This document shows, one piece after another, positions 1-11,454 of a stretch of 64,000 nt of DNA. Below the pieces are notes generated by a model that worked only from the letters and a program-made list of their open reading frames with translations, did not search any database and was not told where the DNA came from. Origin of the DNA: Turbatrix aceti (Eukaryota; Nematoda; Chromadorea; Rhabditida; Panagrolaimidae); NCBI GenBank assembly GCA_963969345.1, contig OZ017766.1, positions 10,168,001 to 10,232,000 of the forward strand, in the 5' to 3' direction. Made by a program: the position numbers and the translations under genes. The stretch's first letter is position 1. Each line of letters starts with the position of its first letter.

Positions 1-3000
1 CCGACAACTTGACTTAGCGTCGCGGGTGGTCGCTTTTTCTTTTTTGCGTACGTCACCGATAATTCACGGCTCTCGACCGGTACTACCGTAGTACCAACCG
101 GCGCCGCCGTCGGTGTCGGAGCATGTATCGATGATTCTTCATCACTGTTCAGCAAAGACTGCAGAATCGATTGTTGTTGGATGACCGGTTGAACGGGTGC
201 AGGCATGATTCCCGTATCCATGGGTTCACCGCCGCCGCCAACGACCAAAATATTTTCCTTTGATGCAGATTCGACTTCTGGAGGCTTTCCAACGACGACG
301 ACGTCACGAAAGTTGGTGTCATCTTTTTCAGCGACAAACGGGGCATTGGCTTCGCTGATTGGCTCAAGCCATGCGGTAGCAGGTAGGGGTGAGACGACTT
401 CCGGTGACTCGGGGCAGTCCATGACAGGTAGGCCAAAGGGTCGGTCATCCAGGTTTTTCAGGTGAAGGTAATTTGACTGAAGGACATCTCGCTTTCTTGG
501 ATCGTGGTTGTAGCAATTTGCCAGGACTTCTTCTTCGATTTTGTCCCTGGAAATATGAAAATGATCATTTTTTGTAAAAAAAGTGGGAAAACGGATTTTT
601 TTCGTAAAATTTTTAATCAAAAAAAAATTATAAGAAAAAAAGTTCAATTTTGCTGGACATTATTAGACATAACATTATCGTAACATAAAAACAAAAAAAT
701 GCAACTCCTAAAAAGTGATGCAAAAAAAAATCCTATAGAATTTTTTTGAGAATTGAATTTTTTTTTTCAAATTTTGAATTCTCAACAATTTTTTCTGAAA
801 AAAATAATGCAATTGTCAAATGTTATCCAGCAAACCAGACGTAACAAAACAGTGATAAAAGTTGTTACTCTCAAAATCCGAAGTAACAAAATAACGTCCA
901 AAAATGTTATTCCAAAAAAACAGAAGTAATAAAAGAGCGACGAAAAGTGTTATTCCGAAAAAGTGAAGTAACATAACAGTGATTTTTGAATGTTACTCGG
1001 CGAACTTAAGAGGCAGTCCACGACAGGATTTCGGACCGAGGACAAGGCTTTTTTACACTTTCAAATGTTTTGAGCCAGAATTGTTCCCCACCCCTAGGAA
1101 GGTCTAAAACCGCAATACACAGATTTTTTAAAAAATCGGAATCTGTAGTTTTGGCTTCTGGAAGGTTTTGACACAAGTTGATGCCATGCGCTGCGTTCAT
1201 GAGTAAAAAAGCTGAAAATTTTTTTAGGGGGGTTTTGAAGGAAGGGGAACACGATGTCGTAGTCAGATTTTTTTTATCGTTACGGTAAGTGCCAATTTTA
1301 GGCTTAATTATTTGGTTTTTTGGCCACCACAGGTTGGGTATTCAGATGTGCCTACGACGATATATCCTATCTTCTTCCCCGTGTTTTTACGCCTCGAATG
1401 ATGTATACCACAAAATTTTAAAAGTTGGATAAAGTTGTCATTTTTGACTATTTTTGACGCGCACTCGAGTAAAAAGCGCGCGCACAGTCTCTTTTTCGCC
1501 TCGCTGGTCGAAAAAGTGATGCGCGCGCACGTAACAGGAGTCAACTTTGAAAAATTGTCCTGAAGTCAGTTTTTGTTTTTAATGCTTGCGGTTACTTTGT
1601 TGGGTTTGGGCATGTCCCAAAGATTGTTTTCAGCCATTTTTCCTTTTTATCGGTTAATTTTGCGCAGTGCTGCAGGCAACAAAAGAAACATAAACTTTCA
1701 AATGCCGTAACTGATCGGAAAATTATGCAATAAAGAGCACAAGATAGGATAACACAATCTTTGGGACATGCCCAAACCTAGCAAAGTAACCGCAAGCATT
1801 AAAAACAAAAACTGACTTCAGGACAATTTTTCAAAGTTGACTCCTGTTACGTGCGCGCGCAGCACTTTTTCGACCAGCGAGGCGAAAAAGAGACGGTGCG
1901 CGCGCTTTTTACTCGAGTGCGCGTCAAAAATAGTCAAAAATGACAACTTTATCCAACTTTTAAAATTTTGTGTTATACATCATTCGAGGCGTAAAAACAC
2001 GGGGAAGAAGATAGGATATATCGTCGTAGGCGCATCTGAATACCCAACCTGTGGTGGCCAAAAAACCAAACAATTAAGCCTAAAATTGGCACTTACCGTA
2101 ACGATAAAAAAAATCTAACTACGACACCGTGTTCCCCTTCCCTAAAAACCCCCCTAAAAAAATTTTCAGCTCTTTTCCTCTTGAACGCAGTGCGTGGCAT
2201 CAACTTGTGTCAAAACCTTCCAGAAGCCAAAACTACAGATTCCGATTTTTTTAAAAATCTGTGTATTGCGGTTTTAGACCTTTCTAGGGGTGGGGAACAA
2301 TTCTGGCTCAAAACATTTGAAAGTGTAAAAAAGCCTTGTCCTCGTATCCCCCTTGTTCCTAAATCCTGTCGTGGACTGTCTCTTAAAGTAACAAAATGCG
2401 CAGAAAAAATGTTACTCGGAGAATAAAAAGTAACAAAAAAGCGCAGAAAAATGTTACTCCGAAAAAAACGCAAAGTAAAAAAATAAGCAAAAAAGTGACC
2501 AGTAAAAAGTGAAGTAACAATTGAATGTTGTGCAAAAAACATGTCGATTACAGTAATTTGGTATATTAAAAAAACGGAAATATCGTAAAAAAATGTAACT
2601 TTCTGGTTTTACGGTAAAAATTTTTTTAAATGAATTTTTTTATTCCAATTTTTTGTTCATCAGTCAAGATATTTTTCTGCCTATGATAACAAAAAAAATC
2701 TCAAACTCACTCATCCATATCCTCCCGCTCGGGAGTAATGCAGGTAATGGGCACAAACTTGTCCATCGTAGTCATCGGTCCACAGGCCTCATCCCAGTCA
2801 GGTACAGCGCTACGAAAGTGTGGCCAGGTAATGTAGACATCGTAGGAGAGATTTCGGGCTTCATACATGAGATTATCCTGTGGAGACATCATGGAAGCCG
2901 TGATAGCGCCGTGGGCTTTCTGAATCGCCTTGTGATATTCTTCGTCGAGTGCCGAAACCGCTCGGGCTTCTTTCGCGTCCCGAGCATTTGCATCGTAATC

Positions 3001-6000
3001 TGGCTTTTTGTACCGTACTCGCTGACGGGTAGCTTTGAGATCTGCAGGTGTGTAGGCTTCGATCGAGGTCGGTGGCAGCGATGGCACCTGTTGTTGGTTC
3101 GAATTTGGGGCTTGCTGAGGGGACGCTGCAGGTGCTGCGGCGTCGAGAACTGCATTGTGGGATTCTGAAAAATAAAATAAATATTACCAGTGGATCGTAA
3201 AATACAGAAGTAAAAAAAATAAAAAAATTTTGAAAGTGAATTGTAATACAAAAACCTACGAGAAAATAATAAAGATACCTCAAAAAAATAATTAAAAAAA
3301 TAAGTATGTATTATTCGTATCGAAAAAATATTGTAACTCAAAAAAACACTAAAATAGTACAATAACAATTTTCAAATGTTATTCAGCGCACCAAACGTAA
3401 CAAAACAGTGAGAAAATTTGTTACTCGCAAAATTTGAAGTAACAAAATAACGTCCAAAAATGTTACTCCCAAAAACGGAAGTTATAAAACAGCGAAATTC
3501 AAATATTATTCGGCGCACCTAAAGTAACAAAATTAGTTTAACAGACAGTCTGTGAGCCGATTTGAATTCGACGACACAGCAATTTTTACACTTTCAAATG
3601 TTTTGTGCCAAAATTGTAGAGGACCCTAAGGGCAGTCTAAAACCGCAATATTAGATTTTTAAAAAATCAGATTCTGGAGATTTGGGTTCAGATGTGTTTT
3701 CAAAAAATAGGATGTCACGTGTTTCGTTTGCGGGGAAATAATCTGAAAATTTGTTTAGAGGGGTTTCAAAAAACGGGGCACACGATAGCATACTCAGATT
3801 TTTCAAAAAACAACTGCAAATATTTTTTATTGAATTTCGCCTTCACAAAATCGGCTTTACCGTTCCTTAAAAAAAATAATCGGGCTATATCACCTATCCT
3901 ATCTGAAAGAGCGATTTTTTTGACACATAACGTAGTGTTCTTTGAAAAAACGTAGAGTGCCTTCCGCCTTCTGGGTCCCGATTTGTGGTAAAAACTACAT
4001 AAAAACCCCCTTTTTTGTGCTCGCGCGCGCGTGCGCATGCGCGTGCGCACTTCCCGCCATGTTTTTTGAAGGGGTTTTTGGTCGTTTTTACTACAAATCG
4101 AGACCCAGAAGGCGGAAAGCACTCTACGTTTTTTCAAAGAACACTACGCTATATGCCAAAAAAATCGCTCTTTCAGATAGGATAAGTGGTATAGTCCGAT
4201 TATTTTTTTAAGGAACGGTAAAGCCGATTTTGTGAAGGCGAAATTCAATAAAAAATATTTGCAGTTGTTTTTTGAAAAATTTGAGTAAGCCATCGTATTC
4301 CCCGTGCTCTGAAACCCCCGTAAGCAAATTTTCAGATTATTTCCCCACAAACGAAACACGTGACATCCTATTTTTTGAAAACACATCTGAACCCAAATCT
4401 CCAGAATCTGATTTTTTAAAAATCTAATATTGCGGTTTTAGACTGCCCTTAGGGTCCTCTACAATTTTGGCACAAAACATTTGAAAGTGTAAAAATTGCT
4501 GTGTCGGCCCTCTCCCCTTGTTTGTAAATCGGCTCGCAGACTGTCTGTTAAAAAGTGTTACTCGCGAAATAAAACGTGAGAAAATAAGAAAAAAGTTGTG
4601 ATTCGTAAAAAAAGTAACAGAACGGATCAAAAAAATATTAGGAAACGATACTTGCAAAAACAAATTGTTACAAAAAAATGAAACGTTCAAAAAAGTGAAG
4701 TAACAAGAAACAGTGACATGCTAATTACAGTAATCAGTAAACGTACTGTAAAAATAAGTATCATCAAAATCACGTAAATCTACAGTACTCACCTTCAGAA
4801 ACCGTACAAACACAGCATCCATTCTGACACCCATTATGCCGTTGAGGATCAAACAGCTGCGGAAAGAGTGCCTTATTTTTCGACAATTCTGCATCGATTC
4901 TTTTCAGGAGCAAATCCGGTGGTCGTAGAAAAGCGTCTTCAAAAAGTCGCTGACAAATCCTGAGACCAGCCAGGTCGACGACATCGTTGAAAGTCCGATT
5001 TTCGACAATATCAAAATCGCCCCAAATTTTGTCATCCAAAAATTTTGATTCTGATTCCTGGGGAAGGGTCTCGAGTGGAACAGCGATGAGATCAGTCGGC
5101 CAAAAATATTTGACACCGTCGAGTTCGATAGCGAGCATCGTTGGCAGAGAATCCATGGGTGGGGGTTTTGGATAATTTTCGTCAAAAGACCCGGACAGAA
5201 ATTCTCGAGCCCCTAGGAAATCTTTCCATTTGTCGAATTCTTCATCGACGGCTTTTTTGAGGTGTCGCTTGATTTCGGTTTGTCGGCCTTCGTTGAAGAG
5301 TACGCTAAAGTCGGCCATGTCAGAAGCCGTCTTTTTTTTGAGCACAACTTCTTCGCCGGTTGAGTAGTCAATCAACGGTTGATTGGGGAGAAGGATGCCT
5401 CGGAGCGACCAGGGACCAAGGATAACGGGTAGGCGTTCGTTTCTGAGAATCACATCTTTTGTTACCGCTAACAAAGTCGGTTGTCTTTGGGTCTTGACGA
5501 GAAGACAAATTTTCCGATCTCCTAGCACGAAAAATTCGTAGCCAAAGGCCAGTTGATAGGTCGGAATGGATTTTGGTCGGATATTCAGGGGTCTGAGTGG
5601 ACGACAAAACCACCTACCAAATCGAACGTAACCCATATCGAGAGATCTTTTTTCCAGTGCATTGTGGAGAGCTTTGAAAAAAAGTGTCCGGATGGGATAA
5701 TCCAGGCCGGTATTTAGCCACGAATCTTCGGGATAATCCTGGGATATTGTGAGTCCATCAATCGTGGTAAGAGCCTTGATTAGGTCATCGGGTCGTGGTG
5801 GATACCAGAAAAGCCATAATTCGCGGTGGGATGAAATTCTCACCGCTGGACTGGGAACGTTGGAGGAATTTGTCTGGAGTGTGGAGGGTTTTCGTCGCCA
5901 TAGACACAGGGGAGAGGGCGAAGAGTCCTGGGTGGTCGTGGAGGAGCTGGAGACGTTCTCGGATTGTACACGTTTGTATCCCCGGAGAACTGGACAGGAT

Positions 6001-6185
6001 TCAATGGCTTCGGGTACTACGCTTGTTGTCGGGACAAGACAGCACCAGTTTAGACCACTGATATCGCACTACAAAAAAAAATTTGCATAATAAATAAAAA
6101 CCCAAAAAAAAATTTTTTTTTTGCTTACCAAATTAAAAACGTTTACATGACAACTCTCAAAAGATCCACCAGCCGGACTGGCCAT
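1..6185 (-). CDS. MED13: Mediator complex subunit 13 (MED13 / LET-19-like), 5' part
   Basis: MED13 belongs to the Mediator CDK8 kinase module, which controls how Mediator meets RNA polymerase II in the nucleus. Minus-strand exons: 6185-6129, 6068-4793, 3164-2711, 546 to the left edge; about 777 codons, and the 3' end lies outside. The start ATG opens a 19-codon exon whose ESCHVNVFNL matches the family N-terminus (known MED13 proteins have a CHCN-type motif here), followed by CDISGLNW. Exon 2 carries the Med13_N domain: RELWLFWYPP, YVRFGRWFCRPL and a VILGPWSLRG segment line up in order with human MED13. It ends in a cysteine cluster (GCQNGCCVC). Exons 3-4 encode a less conserved region with acidic and proline-rich stretches and a KKKKR basic patch. 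Splice phases 0, 1 and 2 all agree. Introns 2 and 3 are 1.6-2.2 kb because each holds a foldback transposon inside an R43 repeat. Identification is firm; the exact exon 4 limits are inferred. Confidence 0.92.
838..1005. repeat. R43 repeat, left half (split by foldback element 1)
   Basis: Alternating GTTAC/GTAAC units of about 43 bp in MED13 intron 3, for example GTAACAAAATAACGTCC followed by AAAATGTTATTCC. The array is interrupted at TTAA by foldback element 1 and resumes at 2387. Confidence 0.85.
1006..2386. mobile_element. Foldback element 1 (TTAA-flanked, about 1.37 kb)
   Basis: The two arms (about 1010-1625 and 1755-2382) are near-perfect reverse complements separated by a loop of about 130 bp. 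TTAA lies at 1006-1009 and again at 2383-2386, just outside termini reading GAGGCAGTCCACGACAGG and its complement. Removing the element and one TTAA restores an R43 unit (GGCGAAC, TTAA, AGTAACAAAATG). There is no transposase; the mirrored reading frames in the arms are by-products of the inverted repeat. This is a non-autonomous DNA transposon; TTAA duplication is typical of piggyBac-type insertion, but the superfamily is inferred. Confidence 0.85.
2387..2545. repeat. R43 repeat, right half
   Basis: Continuation of the array begun at 838, with units such as AAAGTAACAAAATGCGC and AAAAAATGTTACTCGGAG. It still lies in MED13 intron 3. Confidence 0.8.
3362..3541. repeat. R43 repeat, left half (split by foldback element 2)
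   Basis: R43 units in MED13 intron 2, including the characteristic GCGCACC sub-motifs followed by AAACGTAAC or TAAAGTAAC. The array continues after 4552. Confidence 0.85.
3538..4551. mobile_element. Foldback element 2 (TTAA-flanked, about 1.0 kb)
   Basis: Inverted arms run about 3542-4010 and 4080-4547; the termini read CAGACAGTCTGTGAGCCG on the left and CGGCTCGCAGACTGTCTG on the right. TTAA is present at 3538-3541 and 4548-4551. The centre (4018-4052) is a run of alternating purine and pyrimidine (GCGCGCGCGTGCGCATGCGC). Removing the element joins two R43 halves at a plausible unit boundary. It shares the CACTTTCAAATGTTTTG block near its ends with elements 1 and 3, so these form one family. 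No coding capacity is seen. Confidence 0.85.
4552..4720. repeat. R43 repeat, right half
   Basis: Further R43 units (GTGTTACTCGCGAAAT, then several diverged units), completing the array interrupted by foldback element 2 in MED13 intron 2. Confidence 0.75.
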
Positions 6186-7019
6186 TTGTGGAAAAAATGA
6201 AAATAAGGATTCAAATTATTTATGATTTGGATTACGACAGCCTAAAAAAATAAAAATAATCACTCATTGGCATACATGATTGCAAACACGGTGTGGCACG
6301 CGCGTCGGATCAATAACCAATGCCGACGAGACGAACGCATGCATGGTCATCGATCGTGTAACAGGTATGTAGGAACGAACACAAAAAAAAAGGACAACCA
6401 CACGGTTACGATGTGATGATGATTATTGATTGAACGAAGCATTTATGCTTCGACGCCGCTGCCATCGACGAATCGAGTTTGTATTTTTTTTTCAGTGGTG
6501 GCGAAGAAAGCGCAAAGACGGGAAAAAAAGCACGACGACGACGACGATGTTCCTTGAATGAATGCGAGGTAGCCTGTGCGTTTGGGACACGTTGCCAGAG
6601 CGCGAAATGGGATTTTGTGCTTGCGCGGAAGCTTCTCCAAATTTTTGAGAATTATGCTTGTCGTCTTTGGCATTGCCATAACCGATTGTGGCATGACAAA
6701 AAATAGTAGTAATTCCATTCGTGATTCTTTAGAATTTTACAGGGGTTTGATTATAAAAACAAAAAAATTAGGATTTTATTTTTATGCATAAATATTGGAA
6801 AAATTTTGTACGCAGCATTGCTAAAAAAATACGGCATGTCCAAGATCGGATATATTCCTCGGATAACATAGCATTTGATTCAATTTGTGAAAAATGTCAC
6901 TTCAACTTTTTTTGGCACTGACCTGTCCCTGAAAGTGCCGTATTTTTTGGGCGCGTCAAAAATTTATAAATGTCAAATTTACTTTGCACGTAACATTTTG
7001 ATACATTTTTATTACATTT
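6186..7019. other. Intergenic region between TELO2 and MED13
   Basis: No supported gene. Short open frames at 6443-6791 lack splice signals, conserved motifs or codon bias. The stretch nearest the MED13 start should contain its promoter, but I see no clear TATA box or trans-splice acceptor directly upstream of the MED13 ATG. Confidence 0.5.
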
Positions 7020-7270
7020 TATTATTATGCGAGTAACATTTTTTACGACTATTTTGTTACTTTAGGTGCGCTGAATAACATTCGAATTTTGTTGTTTTAT
7101 TACTCCTGTTTTTGGAAGTAACATTTTTGATCGTTATTTTGTTACTTCAGATTTTGCGAGTAACAACTTTTGTCACTGTTTTGTTACGTTTGGTGCGCTG
7201 CATAACATTTTACAATTTCTATCGTATTACTTCTGTTTTTTCGAGTAACGATACTTTTTTTTACGTTACT
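7020..7270. repeat. R43 repeat downstream of TELO2
   Basis: About six units in TATTTTGTTAC orientation (GCGAGTAACAACTTTTGTC, TTTGGTGCGCTGCATAAC and so on), ending about 100 bp before the TELO2 stop codon. Confidence 0.85.
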
Positions 7271-7367
7271 TCAATTCTTTTCAAAAAAATTTTTTTTCCA
7301 TCTTTGGGCGATTTGCAAATCCAAATTGTCTACACAAACATTTCAAAAATCAACTTTATTTACCCAT

Positions 7368-10300
7368 TTACTCATCTCTGAGATCACCCGGATCAATACC
7401 CTCTTGACGAGCGAGTTCTTCGCCCATCTGTTGAACGGACGAAATAAGCGAGAATGCCGTTGCGTCGATGGCCTGTCGTAGACGTGGCACAGATTCGCAG
7501 ACTTTGGATTCCTTAAGTGCAGACAGGTATTCAACCCAGTCGCAGACCCTTTCACCGAAAATTGAAAAGAAAACCGAGGGTGACAGAGCCTGTACGATGG
7601 CACCGTATGAAAAAATGATAGATTCAACGACGTCTTCGGATTCGATGGGTTTGACCTTGTCGATAAACTGGACGAGAGCCTCGCAGAGCGAGACAATGGT
7701 CGGTGCGTTGCGGGCTAGGCCGATGAGAACGGCGACGGTAAGGAGGATTTTGGAGAGAAAAACTGCGTCTTCTTTTTCCTGGAATAGGAAATATGATCAT
7801 GATTAGCGAAAAAAAATTAGAAAAAAATTACAGTATCGTAAAAAACATTATTACAAAAAAGACAAAATTTTACGAACTATTTTGTTACGTTAGGTGCGCT
7901 GAATAACATTCGAAAGTCGCTGTTTTATTACTTCTGTTTTTGAGAGTAACATTTTTGAACGTTATTTTGTTACTTTAAATTTTGCGATTAACAACTTTTG
8001 TCACTGTTTTGTTACGTTTGGTGCGCTGAATAACATTTTGCAATTGCTATAGTGTTACCCCTGTTTTTTTCGAGAAACGTTTTTTTTTTCGAATGACATC
8101 TTTTTGCGCCGGATAAAGTTCAAAAATTCGTGTTGTGTTACGTGACGTAACTTAGGTCATATGATTTTTTTTCGTGTTAAAAATATTTGCATGCCCCAAA
8201 AACTCACCAAAAAATTCAAATGAGGACCCATGACTTCCTCGTAAATAAGCGGAAATATGAATTGCGGAGCCAGGGAGTGAAATAAATTTTTTCTTCCTTT
8301 TTCGTTTCCTCTACCGTTGTCCAAAATGCCATCCTCGCCGATTAGCTTCACAGCAGTCAGTCGTTCAAAAGCCGAAACTTTTTGTTCTTGATTGTTTTCT
8401 TCTATTTTCGCTTTTTCGGTCCAATCGTCCTAAAAAGGCAATTTAATTTTACAAAAAATAATTGGTCAAAAAAATATGCCTACCAATCCCATTCCATCAG
8501 AAAGCAGCGTCGCAGCTCCAACGATGGCTCTCAGCACGAATCCCCGATTCATCATACAGCAATCCTGGGAAAGGATAAGTCGGACACCGTGCGACAACAA
8601 TTCTGGTCTCCGCGCGAAAACGAGTTCCAGAATCCTCTGTCGAAGGCCTTCGTAGTGGGGTAGAGCGTATCGATCGTCGAGATTGACTATTCGATTGACG
8701 ATTATCGTAGGAATTTCTTCGACGGGATACGATCGATCTCGAAGAAACCCGAGAAGATCGTGCATGCCAGAGAAAAATTTTTTAGGATCTTCAGTTTCGC
8801 CGAGTGCTCTGATACAGTCTCGAATCTCGATACACTTTTCGGGATTATGTTCGGCAAAATCGCAGAGTTCAGAGAGATAAAATTCGTCTTCATCGATGGT
8901 TTCGTCGTCATCGTCGCTGTCGAGAATGGTTTTTTTTTTTGGGGGATTGTCAGTATTTTTGCTGGTCGAAGGTTCATTTGAGGGAACCGAAATCGGTTCA
9001 ACTTCTTCAATAATCGACTTGATAGCCAAATAATCCAAATCGTCGGCGGCGTCAAAGTCAAATACCAGACCCCGGGCTGGATCACCGAGTGGCTGTGGAA
9101 ATCGTCGTAGAAGCATTTCACCGATCACCATGCCAAGCTGACGCTTGTTTAGGTCAGAAATTCGGAGGTAATCCGCGATCGCAGCTGGCACCCTTGTCAC
9201 CAGGGTCAACGAAGATGCAATCGTCTTTTTTTCTTCCGGAGTCGAAATTTGATAAACGGCATTGCAGAAATCGACGAGAACAATGGCGGTTCGGTGTTGA
9301 AGAGCGTAGTCGACAAAGTTTGCAGCAGCGTGATCGCAGAAGAGTTCCACAAGGTAGTTGAAAAAAGCGATGATCAGGTCGGATCTCTGGAACGGGGATA
9401 TAAAAATTTCGAGAAAAAAAAAGTATGAAAAAAATTAAATAAAAACGAAATTGAAATAATTAAAATTAATTAATTTGAAATATTTAACAAAAATTATAAA
9501 GAAAAAAATTTTAACGTTTAAAAATAATGACTTCTGGAACAAAAATAAAAAAATTTTGGAAAAAAAGTAAAATAACCAAATTAATTCAATTTTTAAATTA
9601 AATAAAAGTAACAAAAATTATAAAAAAAGATTTTTTTAATTCTACACATTTAAAAATGTGTAAAATTTTAATTACAAACTTTTAAATACATTTAAATTTT
9701 TCTAAATTCAAACTACAAAAAAATGATTTTTTTCAACAAAAATTTTGATTTTTACGATAAAACATTTTTCATTGTTGATGACGGTATGAAAAAAAAACGA
9801 GAAAAATATCACAGTACATTTTTCATAAAATTATATTTTTCAGACCTAAAATCGAGAAAAAAGTTCAAACAAACCTTTTGAAGCATCGCGTATCCTGCGA
9901 CCATCTTCGACGCCCGCACGCCATTCTTCGGAGAAATTTGAGGCGTTTTCAGCCGGCAAATGAGCAAATTTTCGGTCAAAAAGTTCCAAAAATGTTGATC
10001 CTCCAATCCACGGTCTCCAAAGATGGCCACAAGTTGAGACGGATCCTTCGCGTGGTCAACAATTGTTCTGACAAATCGATCGGAAGGATACGATACAGCA
10101 GAGTTTGAGATTTTTGATGAAAAATTTTGATCAATCAAATTCCAAACAATTCTTGCAGCATCCAAATTAGCAGTCAGAAAAGTGAGAAAATCATCGATAA
10201 ATTGTTCCTGCTCGTATCCATCCAAACAGAAGTACACAAATCGCCAAAGCACTTCTCGATTTGGCCGGGACGTTAGGAGAGCCGAGCGGAGGCTGCAGGC

Positions 10301-11182
10301 CATGGAAGTGCTCCATCTGGAAGTCAGGTCGCGGAGGCGATCCTTGTCTGAGTGGCAGTGTTGAAAAATTACGCCCTCAAATCGGGATATGGATTTTAGG
10401 GTACTCAAATTGTTTGTTGAAGCATCTGAAATCAGGAAAAAGTGCAAAAAAACAATAATTTTTGCAGATTGAAACAATATAAAATAAAAATTTATCGTTA
10501 GGACAAAAAAAAGTAGCAAAATAGTCACAAAAGATGTTTTTCACAAAAAATAAGCTAACAAAGAAAGAAAAAAATCGTTACTTAAAAAAACAGAAGTAAT
10601 ACGATAGCAATTGTAAAATGTTATTCAGCGCACCAAACGTAACAAAACAGTGACAAAAGTTGTTAATCGCAAAATCCAAAGTAATAAAATAACACCAAAA
10701 AATGTTACTTCCAAAAACAGAAGTAATAAAACAACAAAATTCGAATGTTATTCAGTGCACCTAAAGTAACAAAATGAGCTCAAAAAATGTTACTCGCCAA
10801 ATGAAAAGTAAATAATAAAAAAGAGTCAAAAAGTGTTATTCCCAAAAATTATAAAAACATAATAGATATTTCACATTTATGGTTTATGGTCGTATAAAAT
10901 ACTCACCATCAAGCAAAACTGTGTCAAAAACACGATCACATGTGGAGACAAAGAAATTGAGCGCTCTCAAATTGACCTCTCCAGAAAATCCATCTGTAGC
11001 CACAAATTCATTGAACCAACTTATCAGATTCGGGGTAGTAACTTCCGATCGTAGACTCTCGGTTGTATCGCCCCCGACATTAGCCGTCTTCAGAGCGTCA
11101 TCAAAACTCTGAAAAAATGATTATTATGATTTGTTTGAACAATTATTTGAACGATCGCTTGGCTTCGTACCTTGTACACCAT
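7368..11182 (-). CDS. TELO2: Telomere maintenance protein TELO2 / CLK-2
   Basis: TELO2 (Tel2, CLK-2) is the core of the TTT complex, which helps HSP90 fold and stabilise PIKK kinases such as ATM, ATR and mTOR. Exons on the minus strand: 11182-11171, 11108-10907, 10425-9875, 9386-8484, 8429-8208, 7778-7368; 766 residues, close to the family size of about 800-850. Recognition rests on the acidic LDSDDDDE segment (about residues 410-417) followed by the helix CIEIRDCIRALGETEDP, which matches the family's RDC-EAL-TSED signature, then GLRQRILELV and LNYSLR-like MMNRGFVLRAIVG. The C-terminal helices continue the TELO2 pattern (FHSLAPQFIFPLIYEEV). The first coding exon is only 12 nt (MVYK), so the start could be further upstream. 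AATAAA (minus strand) lies about 10 nt after the stop. Introns 2 and 5 contain R43. Confidence 0.88.
7860..8110. repeat. R43 repeat in TELO2 intron 5
   Basis: Units in TATTTTGTTAC orientation with the same sub-unit order as the block at 7020-7270 (TTAGGTGCGCTGAATAAC, then TTTTATTACTTCTG, then GCGATTAACAACTTTTGTC). Confidence 0.85.
9387..9874. other. A/T-rich TELO2 intron 3
   Basis: A 488 bp intron of very A/T-rich sequence between exons 3 and 4 of TELO2. No repeat, gene or structured element is evident. Confidence 0.6.
10565..10830. repeat. R43 repeat in TELO2 intron 2
   Basis: Units in GTAACAAAATA orientation, opposite to the blocks at 7020 and 7860 in the same neighbourhood, including AGCGCACCAAACGTAAC and GTGCACCTAAAGTAAC. 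Confidence 0.85.
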
Positions 11183-11384
11183 AGCACCGAACACGTGTTT
11201 ATAGCTATGGCCGGTATAAAATAATACCAAAAGCCGAAAACAGTGGATTTAAAACAGTTGTTTGTTGTTTGGTATTTGAATTCATAAAAAAGTAGTACTT
11301 TTTTGCTTCGTCGCGCGCTCTATGTGCGTGATCTGGTTCTCGAGCGCCGATGCGGCATGCAGGTTGCGTGCATTTTAACAAAAT

Positions 11385-11454
11385 AAGCGAAAAAGTTGTT
11401 ATTCATAAAAACAAAAATAATGTTGCTCCAAAAAAATGTTGCTCGCAGAATTAA
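11385..11454. repeat. Weak R43 fragment left of foldback element 3
   Basis: Diverged units (AAAAATGTTGCTCGCAG) ending in TTAA. The matching right-hand fragment begins at 13087. Confidence 0.55.

Noticed and set aside
1006..2426. Open frames inside foldback elements as genes
   Set aside because: The same peptides appear mirrored on both strands because of the inverted arms; there is no start context, motif or splice structure.
6443..6791. Frames upstream of MED13 as a basic peptide gene
   Set aside because: Runs of Arg come from a GAC microsatellite; frames exist on both strands and show no conserved segment.
6186..7367. TELO2 and MED13 as one operon
   Set aside because: Same orientation, but the 1.2 kb gap, an R43 block and no obvious trans-splice site near the MED13 start argue against typical nematode operon spacing of about 100 bp.
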